Below are positions 6,511 through 12,750 of a stretch of DNA of 14,727 nt, in pieces. Positions within the stretch are counted from its first letter, which is position 1, and the number at the start of each line of letters is the position of its first letter. This DNA is from DAOUVR01 sp034430535 (GTDB lineage Bacteria > Chloroflexota > Dehalococcoidia > E44-bin15). The notes beneath the pieces are model-generated. The model saw only the letters and a list, made by a program, of their open reading frames with translations, had not been told where the DNA came from and searched no databases. Location: contig CAYUCL010000046.1 of the NCBI GenBank assembly GCA_964443325.1, positions 1 through 14,727 on the forward strand. The letters run 5' to 3'. A program made the position numbers and the translations under genes.

Positions 6511-7851
6511 TCAAAGCTCTATTCCAGCCGCCTCGTTGAGAAGCTTCAGATAATTGAGGTAGTCGCTCTTGGTCTGCGTGCTCGGTCTTGTCTTTTCCAT
6601 GGATTTGAACCACTCTTTATGCCTTTTGATCACAGTCTCAGTGCACCTATTCATGAAATCCTGGAGTGGTTCAATGGCCTCCTCAGAAGTAAGGCGTTGA
6701 GCCCTCTTCCTAATCTCTCTAGCCTCTTCCACAAATGTAAACTGCAGATTCTCAAGTTGAGGGACTATCAGGCCTGCGCGTCGGGGATAATCCTCCTGCA
6801 CCTTGCGAGCCAACCTCTCATGCTCCCACCAGTACGAGTATTCCTCGTACCTTTCTCTGCCCCTGGTGAACGTTTCTGGAATCTCGGCACCAATATAGAA
6901 AGGAATATAGACGCTGATGCATGGATTGGACCCCCCGGTCAACCAGTGTGTAGGTATTTCCTGTGTTAGATGCGCCACGTAGCTCGACGTGGACTGACTG
7001 AGAACCTGGGGGCCCGCGTGCATGCATATGGTATTGATTTGCCTGTCTGGATTCCACCCCGCTTGACTGTATCCCTCGTGGTCTCTAAGGAAACTCATCA
7101 TATCCTTTGCGGTTATATCACCTTTATTGTCTTGCAGAAGTCTGGCTGACCGGTTGAGACGTTCGACACAATGCACTATTTCCCGCATCGCCGGGTTCTC
7201 ATAGCATCGAGCAAAGTCAAAACCGTCTCTTGAATCACACCAACCTTCTTCCACGGCATGCTCCACCAAGTTCTGTGAAGCCAAGTCCCACTGCTTGCCT
7301 ATTGTATATCCGTTTGAAATTGAACCGACGTCCTTAACGCGCTTTGCCACCCAGTACCTGTCGGCAGTTTCCAGGACCCAGGCATCACTCGGATCAGCGA
7401 TGAGGAAGGAATTGTGATATTTTATGGGCATATCAAAAAAGCCGCCTCCACCCTGCCCATGTTTCTCCAGGAGCCCGACAATTACCTCCAGAGCTCTTCT
7501 AGCAGTCTCCCCCCGCTCCAATCCTAATCTAAGAAGATCCATACCAAGTAGACCAGTGTCAGCGTAACCTTCTTTGGACCAAACACCTTCGTTGCCAATG
7601 GCCACACCACACTCGTTAGCCCCCATTTCAGCCCCCCAAATCCAAAACGGGCTTGACAGGAGGACTGCAAGAGTCTCCGGTATCTGAGGAATCTCAATGT
7701 GGGTGCACTTTACCATGGAGCCCTCGGAATGCTTCATCCGGGGGAAATGTCTCACTACTTGCGCTTCATTGGGCGGTCTGTCGCTGTTCTTTCCCAGAAT
7801 CACCGAGCCGTCATCGGTGGAGTTTCCTAATGCCACAAGCGTGTCACACAT
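6511..7851 (-). CDS. Secernin-like peptidase C69 (Ntn hydrolase)
   Basis: The N-terminus MCDTLVALGN followed by GSVILGKNSDRP (15-26) is characteristic of the C69/secernin branch of N-terminal nucleophile hydrolases. Removal of Met1 would expose Cys2 as catalytic nucleophile and alpha-amine base, with N22, S23 and D24 in the conserved pocket. The 446 residues match secernin-size proteins; bacterial C69 dipeptidases of lactobacilli are of comparable length. No signal peptide is present and the mature enzyme should be cytoplasmic. The physiological substrate of this branch is not settled: dipeptidase activity is known for some relatives and secernins remain poorly defined. The ATG is preceded by AAGGTGG at good spacing. 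It stands alone, with a possible promoter at 7926-7955. Confidence 0.88.
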   Translation of the reverse strand: MCDTLVALGNSTDDGSVILGKNSDRPPNEAQVVRHFPRMKHSEGSMVKCTHIEIPQIPETLAVLLSSPFWIWGAEMGANECGVAIGNEGVWSKEGYADTGLLGMDLLRLGLERGETARRALEVIVGLLEKHGQGGGGFFDMPIKYHNSFLIADPSDAWVLETADRYWVAKRVKDVGSISNGYTIGKQWDLASQNLVEHAVEEGWCDSRDGFDFARCYENPAMREIVHCVERLNRSARLLQDNKGDITAKDMMSFLRDHEGYSQAGWNPDRQINTICMHAGPQVLSQSTSSYVAHLTQEIPTHWLTGGSNPCISVYIPFYIGAEIPETFTRGRERYEEYSYWWEHERLARKVQEDYPRRAGLIVPQLENLQFTFVEEAREIRKRAQRLTSEEAIEPLQDFMNRCTETVIKRHKEWFKSMEKTRPSTQTKSDYLNYLKLLNEAAGIEL

Positions 7852-7925
7852 ATCAACCCACCTTACGAATTTGTTTGGAACCCTTAAGTATCCAACCGAG
7901 ATTACCCATATCGACCCGTTTGCCT

Positions 7926-7955
7926 ATGTTAAAACCCCCGCTCGTTGGCTGTCAA
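7926..7955 (-). promoter_or_regulatory. Possible promoter of the secernin-like gene
   Basis: On the minus strand a perfect TTGACA (complement of 7950-7955) is followed after 18 bases by TAACAT (complement of 7926-7931), four of six matches to the -10 consensus. The predicted start near 7918 gives a leader of about 67 bases. The spacer is G-rich. Confidence 0.4.
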
Positions 7956-8116
7956 ATCGGGGCCTGAAGCCCTCACCTCCCAACGGTTTCTGTGTTCCCA
8001 ACAATAGCTCACTGAAGCACGTTGGAGACAGTGCCCTATTCTTCTTCGCATACTGTCCGGGGGGCTAATTTGGCCCGTATCCTGGGGGTGCTTTGTTTCC
8101 ATTGGATTCCAATGAA

Positions 8117-8125
8117 TGCTACAAT
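8117..8125 (+). promoter_or_regulatory. Extended -10 element directly before the nucleotidyltransferase ATG
   Basis: TGC plus TACAAT (8120-8125) is an extended -10 motif ending six bases before the ATG at 8132. Transcription would then begin at or within a base or two of the start codon, and no Shine-Dalgarno is visible before that ATG. Both point to a leaderless mRNA. No proper -35 lies at 16-18 bases. Confidence 0.4.
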
Positions 8126-8131
8126 ACTTTT

Positions 8132-8653
8132 ATGAATGAAAAAGTAATGACTGCTACAGACGTACTTGAAATCGTTACTATTCTTAAACAGGCAGGTGTA
8201 GACGTGTGGTTGGATGGAGGTTGGGCTATCGATGCTTTAGTAAAAAAACAGACCCGCCAACATGAAGACCTTGATGTTGTCGTTGACCTCAAAAAAGTAG
8301 AGACGATAAGACAAAAACTAGGACAAAGAGGATTCAAAGTCTCAGAAGATGAGCTACCAACAAGGTTAGTTATGGAGGATATAAACGGCCGTGTCATCGA
8401 TTTTCATACAGTTACCTTTGATAAGGAAGGTGGAGGAATACAGAAGTTACAAAATGGTAGGGCATACAGGTATCCTCCTGAGGGTTTTGCCGGAATAGGC
8501 GAAGTGGGCGGACAAAAAGCAAAATGCCTTACTACCAAAGTACTAGCAGAATGCCATTACGGATATCAACCAGATGATAAGGATAGGCACAATATGCAAG
8601 TGCTGAACCAATATTTTGGCATAGAGCTAAAAAAGCCCTACTTAAATGATTAA
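8132..8653 (+). CDS. Lincosamide/aminoglycoside-type nucleotidyltransferase
   Basis: This small pol-beta-fold nucleotidyltransferase of 173 residues resembles LnuA-type lincosamide and ANT(2'')-type aminoglycoside adenylyltransferases, which inactivate the drug by transferring a nucleotide from NTP. It shows WLDGGWAIDAL (26-36), then QTRQHEDLDV (40-49) with metal ligands D46 and D48, and the likely third carboxylate D90 in VIDFHTV. A late segment CLTTKVLAECHYGY (132-145) matches the C-terminal helix region of LnuA-like enzymes. The ATG at 8132 gives the family length; the frame could extend upstream to a TTG at 8093, but that segment contains the promoter-like element. The gene is visibly AT-richer than its neighbours and stands alone between two minus-strand genes, so recent transfer is likely. 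True resistance activity is inferred, not shown; the substrate could be another small molecule. Confidence 0.82.
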   Translation: MNEKVMTATDVLEIVTILKQAGVDVWLDGGWAIDALVKKQTRQHEDLDVVVDLKKVETIRQKLGQRGFKVSEDELPTRLVMEDINGRVIDFHTVTFDKEGGGIQKLQNGRAYRYPPEGFAGIGEVGGQKAKCLTTKVLAECHYGYQPDDKDRHNMQVLNQYFGIELKKPYLND

Positions 8654-8797
8654 GGGAATACGTTCAGGGGGTCCCAACCTTCAGATGGCAAATTGTCATT
8701 AGATTATGGCCCACTCGTTACCAACCGAAGTCCAAACAGAAAGCTCTGAGTTCTCATGCAGGGGCGTTGTAGTGCATCTTCGGGTCTTGATAGGTTT

Positions 8798-9637
8798 CTA
8801 CCGCAGCACAGCCACGTAGCTATCCATCGCCACCCCTAGGGAATCGGCAACCGGCTTACATTTCGCCTTTAGACAATGTAGTACCCTTCCATCGTCGGGC
8901 AATTCCGTTAGCGCTTCATAGTATCCCATGCCCTTTGCCAGTATCAGGTCGGTAGATTCGAACTCCCTGTTGAACTGGGCGGAGGCTAAGGAGAGAATGA
9001 CCCCTGGGGTGGCGGTGCCGGTAGTTATCACTGCATCAAACTGGTTTTCCAGCCCAGTCATTCTTAAATCTTCCAGGGTGAGATCGTTCTGAACCGGCGA
9101 TTCTTTAACCACGTATGTAACCTTGGCAAACTGACCCATCCATTTAACAAGGGGCAGATCGAAAAAAACCTCTCCAGCATTATCAGCCAGGAAGAGAACC
9201 GCCTTAGCATCCTTGAGCTTTGACTCGAAGCGGCTGGAGTCATCGAGCGAAAACTTAACCGTCCCCCTCATATCCTCTCTAATGGTGTCGAAATCTCTGA
9301 AGAAATCTATGGCATTTCCCAGAACGGATAGCGCCAGATAGCCTTTGAAGTCTTCAGTGTAAGTAGAGCTTATCTCTTCGAATAACTCCCTGGATATTCT
9401 CATCTCCTCATCCTTCATACCCCTGTAAGGATCGGGGTTTCCTGTTATGTCCTTTATTGCCCGGTGAATCTTCGTGGCGATAGCTATGGAGACCACATCA
9501 TAGGAGAAATTATCGTCGACGATTTTTAGCCCTTCTGCTAGCGCTTCCGCTCTCAAGCTCTCATCGCTTGTTGACAGCTCTGCCACCTGACGAACCAGGC
9601 GGCCCAGACATTGGTAGCATTCACTGGCAACTTTCAC
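8798..9637 (-). CDS. DUF89 / ARMT1-like damage-control phosphatase family protein
   Basis: DUF89 proteins are metal-dependent phosphatases thought to hydrolyse damaged or surplus phosphometabolites such as sugar phosphates. The 279-residue length and motifs fit the small prokaryotic subfamily: the N-terminal cysteine pair CYQC (7-10), DPY (69-71), LGNAIDFF (106-113), FLADNAGEVFFD (149-160) with D152 and N153 as metal-site residues, KES (178-180), TTGTATPG (205-212) and AKGMGYYEAL (234-243). A late cysteine pair C255/C260 may join the N-terminal pair, as in archaeal relatives. The start is GTG with GGAGGA six bases upstream. No pathway partner adjoins. The substrate is unknown. The upstream region has two small palindromes (9681-9712) that could be operator sites. 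Confidence 0.87.
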   Translation of the reverse strand: MKVASECYQCLGRLVRQVAELSTSDESLRAEALAEGLKIVDDNFSYDVVSIAIATKIHRAIKDITGNPDPYRGMKDEEMRISRELFEEISSTYTEDFKGYLALSVLGNAIDFFRDFDTIREDMRGTVKFSLDDSSRFESKLKDAKAVLFLADNAGEVFFDLPLVKWMGQFAKVTYVVKESPVQNDLTLEDLRMTGLENQFDAVITTGTATPGVILSLASAQFNREFESTDLILAKGMGYYEALTELPDDGRVLHCLKAKCKPVADSLGVAMDSYVAVLR

Positions 9638-9680
9638 TCAGCGTCCTCCATGCCCCCGACATGCCAAATAGAAGTAGTGG

Positions 9681-9712
9681 TGTATCCGATACATCTAAAC
9701 GGTTTAACGTTT
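9681..9712. promoter_or_regulatory. Two small palindromes upstream of the DUF89 gene
   Basis: TGTATC-C-GATACA (9681-9693) and AAACG-GTTTAA-CGTTT (9697-9712) are perfect inverted repeats four bases apart, 45-75 bases before the GTG start. Their loops are too short for good RNA hairpins, so protein-binding sites are the likelier reading. Confidence 0.3.
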
Positions 9713-9860
9713 TGTTATCCTAGGTAGATACAAATGGCCCCAGAGAATATATAGAACTGTAGTCTGAATAATCTTCCTCATACCCACCCCATAAATGCAC
9801 ACATTCAACGCCGTGCCCAGCCCACTTGTCCAAGCTGAGATGATGGGTCTAACTTAGAAA

Positions 9861-10715
9861 TCACTTTAAGAAAGGCTCGATACCCAACTTCTCCATTAAG
9901 GCATTTACTATCTCAAAGGCCTCTCTCTGAACCCTGGCTCTCTCCTCTCGATCTTCAATCTCCAGAAAGTCTACAACCCAGGTTGGTCCTATTCCATCAA
10001 CTGTGATAAATTTTTCTTTGATCTTTCCCAGCCCTTCCCTTGCTAGCCTGTTCTTCACCAGCGGCTTTGTCGCCTCCACCAAGGCTGTCAGACCCCCGGG
10101 ATAATTCCGGCAACAGTAATAGATATCGTAGGCGTCTTTTTCCTTCATCCGTTCCCACAGCGCCATGCCTTTCGTTACTAGAAAAGATCCAATCGAAGGC
10201 ACTCTAACGGTTACCTCGTTCTTAGCACCATCTGGTAAAGTGCCAGTTAGATTGACCCTGACTGCACTATCGAAAACAAGGTCGGTCCCCCTGGCTTTTC
10301 TAGCTCGAGCGTCCTGTATTTTTTGGTGGCGACGTCCCTTTCCAGTGCCACCGTATTCTCCAGCCAGCAGGTCAATCCCCACAGTGACTTTGTTTCCAAA
10401 TGTACCCTCTACATCTCTATAAAATCTATAAAAGATGAAAGGTTGCTCATGCTCCTTCTGGTAGTAGCCTCTCGCGATCAAGGTTTCGACAATTGTCTTG
10501 TAAGTATCATGCGAAATATGCTTGAAATCTAAGGCGAGGTCTATATCTAGCGTCCCTGTGTGTTTCTCCGTAGCATATGGAATAAGAAGCGAAGGGACGT
10601 TCCCTCCCACAATAACCACATTTTCTCGAAACTCACCCAAGACTGTCATTATCTCCCGCAATACAGAAAAACAAGCCTGAACCTCTGGTTCCCGATAATC
10701 GCTTTGTCTTACCAT
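9861..10715 (-). CDS. AbiEii-family nucleotidyltransferase toxin
   Basis: This is the likely toxin of a type IV (AbiE-like) toxin-antitoxin pair. AbiEii proteins are nucleotidyltransferases that stop growth during phage attack; related MenT enzymes modify tRNA acceptor ends. The 284-residue protein shows VGGNVPSLL (36-44), the metal-binding TLDIDLALD (55-63) with D57 and D59, a possible third carboxylate D115 in VGIDLL, and the C-terminal KGMALWERMKEKDAYDIYY (182-200), whose K193, D194 and D197 match the conserved KD-containing motif. The ATG lies inside the last codons of the upstream gene (7-base overlap), the usual translational coupling of such pairs. It is full length without visible lesions. 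No more genes follow in the operon. The target is unknown. Confidence 0.85.
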   Translation of the reverse strand: MVRQSDYREPEVQACFSVLREIMTVLGEFRENVVIVGGNVPSLLIPYATEKHTGTLDIDLALDFKHISHDTYKTIVETLIARGYYQKEHEQPFIFYRFYRDVEGTFGNKVTVGIDLLAGEYGGTGKGRRHQKIQDARARKARGTDLVFDSAVRVNLTGTLPDGAKNEVTVRVPSIGSFLVTKGMALWERMKEKDAYDIYYCCRNYPGGLTALVEATKPLVKNRLAREGLGKIKEKFITVDGIGPTWVVDFLEIEDREERARVQREAFEIVNALMEKLGIEPFLK

Positions 10716-11761
10716 TGAGGCTCTATCCTTTGTTCAAGGAGAAATTTGGCCGATTCCTCACCGCGCCCTTTATATCCCACAAGGTCAAGATATAGTTGCA
10801 CATCGCAGGCGACCTCTAATCCTTCAATCTTTCTGCCCCCATAAAAGACTCCTTCATCGTAGGGCTCTAACATGCTAAAATTTGGTCCTGAGGAGACCTC
10901 TTTCAACTCCAGCGATTCTGCTAACTCTCGAATCCCTTTGCCCACATACGCGAATCCCCTGGTGTAACGGGCAAAAGGTGCCACTAGGGCAGCACCGGAA
11001 AAAAGAGTCAGAGCATAAGGGATTTCTCTCTCCTGACAATATCCTGCAAGCCTTCGCTCTATCTCCTTGGGCTCCTCAAAGCCAAAGTAGTCATATATCC
11101 TATTTCTTCGGAAGGAATAGTTGTCTGCCCACTTGTCTAGAAGCTCTCCCGGGCGGTTGAGAAAGATATTCCTATTTTTCTCACGGGCATATTCCAGATC
11201 CAAAAGGCGTTCTTTGATTTTAAAAGCCAGGCCAAGGCTCACATTGGCTTCCTCGGCCAACTCCTGCACCTGCCAAGGCCGCCTCGGATTGGCAAGCATC
11301 ACCCTGAGAACACGGCTTGACTTGGGAGTGAAGAGGGAGCGGAGCTGCCGCTTTTCTACAGTTGGATTGGGGTAGTTTTTTTGTTCAATGTATACCTGGT
11401 TGAAGCGCAGGAAACAATTTCCAGCCAGGTCTATATAACCCACACCGTTTTCCTTACAAAGGCGAGCCGTATCATTGCTGATGTAAGGTGCTGCCACCAC
11501 CCCGTAAGCATCTTCAATCCGAGCCAAGTATTCCCTCAATTGCTGTATAGAATACCGCACTTGCCGTGGTTCCCCCACGGACTTCACTTCTACGATGATT
11601 TTCAAGGGGCGATTTCCTGCCATAACCTCAAATAGCAAATCGGGGCGGATACCTTCCAGAGACATTTGCGTGATAAGCTGTCCTGCTTCAAGGAAGGGAA
11701 TGTCACTCAAAAGACCCTCAAGCCTCTCTCGAATTCTATCTACGACCTCTGACTCCTTCAT
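10709..11761 (-). CDS. AbiEi-like antitoxin/regulator with PD-(D/E)XK domain
   Basis: This 350-residue protein has three parts. Residues about 1-130 look like a restriction-endonuclease fold: RPDLLFEV with D41, then IIVEVKS with E58 and K60, completing PD-(D/E)XK, then a Q-containing helix (YSIQQL) and GVGYIDLAGN (106-115). Residues about 145-205 form a winged helix (VQELAEEANVSLGLAFKIKERL). Residues about 245-345 carry the AbiEi-type C-terminal domain, with ALTLFSGAALVAPF (250-263), YDEGVFY (301-307) and VQLYLDLVGYKGRGEESA (321-338). Standard AbiEi antitoxins are a winged helix plus C-terminal domain and bind their own promoter. The nuclease-like front is extra to that plan, and its catalytic residues look intact. 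The ATG lies 33 bases after the predicted transcription start. Role as antitoxin and autorepressor is inferred from domains, gene order and the operator arrays upstream. Confidence 0.8.
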   Translation of the reverse strand: MKESEVVDRIRERLEGLLSDIPFLEAGQLITQMSLEGIRPDLLFEVMAGNRPLKIIVEVKSVGEPRQVRYSIQQLREYLARIEDAYGVVAAPYISNDTARLCKENGVGYIDLAGNCFLRFNQVYIEQKNYPNPTVEKRQLRSLFTPKSSRVLRVMLANPRRPWQVQELAEEANVSLGLAFKIKERLLDLEYAREKNRNIFLNRPGELLDKWADNYSFRRNRIYDYFGFEEPKEIERRLAGYCQEREIPYALTLFSGAALVAPFARYTRGFAYVGKGIRELAESLELKEVSSGPNFSMLEPYDEGVFYGGRKIEGLEVACDVQLYLDLVGYKGRGEESAKFLLEQRIEPQW

Positions 11762-11765
11762 AGTG

Positions 11766-11819
11766 TTTCACCCTCTAAGGCATTTTCACCGTTTGTTGAA
11801 ATTATGCATATTAGTGAAA
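11766..11819. promoter_or_regulatory. Operator 1: symmetric four-half-site array
   Basis: TTTCACC (11766-11772), TTTCACC (11784-11790), GTTGAAA (11795-11801) and AGTGAAA (11813-11819) are arranged as half-site, N11, half-site, N4, half-site, N11, half-site, symmetric about the centre. The array covers the -10 hexamer, the expected start point and the leader up to the ribosome binding site. This geometry suits two dimers or one tetramer of a winged-helix repressor; the AbiEi-like protein is the obvious candidate. Confidence 0.7.
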
Positions 11820-11829
11820 CTCTTGTCAA
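11801..11829 (-). promoter_or_regulatory. Promoter of the abiE-like operon
   Basis: On the minus strand a perfect TTGACA (complement of 11824-11829) is followed after 17 bases by CATAAT (complement of 11801-11806). The predicted start near 11794 leaves a leader of about 33 bases with a GAGGG binding site. The spacer and both flanks contain the repeated half-sites, so the promoter should be directly occluded by a bound repressor. Confidence 0.75.
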
Positions 11830-11834
11830 GCGAT

Positions 11835-11870
11835 TTTCACTAGATAAGGAATCTTTACCAGTTGGTGAAA
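11835..11870. promoter_or_regulatory. Operator 2: three half-sites upstream of the -35
   Basis: TTTCACT (11835-11841), CTTTACC (11853-11859) and GGTGAAA (11864-11870) show the same N11 and N4 spacing as operator 1. The fourth half-site expected 11 bases further on is not recognisable. It lies just upstream of the TTGACA, so the promoter is flanked on both sides. Confidence 0.6.
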
Positions 11871-12078
11871 GAGGGCCTATCCACTCTTTGTCACGGCTTC
11901 TTCTCTTTGGCTTGTCCCCTTATACCCTTCTTCACCATAATCCCCTGTCTCTACTGCCATGCCAAGTTCACCCTTCCTAGGCTAGACGATAGTTTAAATG
12001 CTCAAAGTAGCAGACTAGCTGATAATTTGAAATCCCTCTAATCTTGCAGGTCAACCCTATGGGAAAGAGGCGCCACAC

Positions 12079-12646
12079 TTACTTATTAACTCTAAGCCTT
12101 GCTGTATTGGCTCGCTTCCGTGCTATAGAGAATGCTGTCATTATCTCTTGCCGATGCTCTGCCCGCTCCCCAGGAGAACTCTTGATAACAAAATCCATTC
12201 CCAGGGTATGCTTTTGGAGCTCTTTCATGTATGGATAATCCATATCTATATATTAGCTCGACTCGTGGCTACTATGCCATTAAGCTGCCTTAGCGTCAAT
12301 AGCAATTTGGCATCAACGATATGAAAAACTTTTGGGAAAGGTTCAGCCAAGAATAGATTCTGCCACGGCTTTATTCTTTATCTAAATCTGCCTCAAGCAC
12401 TGAAGTGAAATCCTGATATTTCCCTTCTCTTAGCATTTGGAAGAACAGGTCATAGCTTTTGAAGAGATTTTTAACCTTTTCACGAATGGCATAGTTAACA
12501 ATTCGATGAATTGTTAAATTAGGCATTTTCAAAATACTCACCCGATTGTTCGGAAGTAAGACCAAATCCCCAATATGTCTTAGTATAAACCCCAAGCTCG
12601 TTTCATCGTTTAATCCGGCCAATGTGTTGTAAGAGTAGCCTAAGCT
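12079..12646 (-). pseudogene. Broken gene in three overlapping frames, unknown product
   Basis: Three minus-strand frames follow one another: 12646 to 12371 (83 residues from a TTG at 12622), 12377 to 12246 (43 codons, containing LAEPFPKVFHIVDAKLLL) and 12252 to 12079 (54 residues from an ATG at 12243, ending ARKRANTARLRVNK). Each overlaps the next by 7 bases in a shifted frame, the shift being in the same direction both times, and all read like real protein rather than chance. Two single-base indels would join them into about 180 residues. No ribosome binding site precedes any piece, and no start is found upstream of 12646, where the large plus-strand gene begins, so the 5' end is probably missing too. 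I do not recognise the family. The alternative is separate tiny genes or base errors in the sequence. Confidence 0.5.
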
Positions 12647-12750
12647 CTACTCTATCGTTCCCAAACTAATTACATTATGAATATGGGATAAAAGGCGATT
12701 GTGTTGTGTTATTGTCTTAAGGTCATCGCGTATGTTTGTTGTTAGTGGTT

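Noticed and set aside
6481..6969. 162-codon plus-strand frame
   Set aside because: Antisense to the C-terminal third of the well-supported secernin-like gene.
11877..11960. 27-codon minus-strand ORF with AGGAAGG upstream
   Set aside because: A fair binding site, but the peptide is short, lacks recognisable features and ends just upstream of operator 2 of the abiE-like operon; not enough to call a gene.
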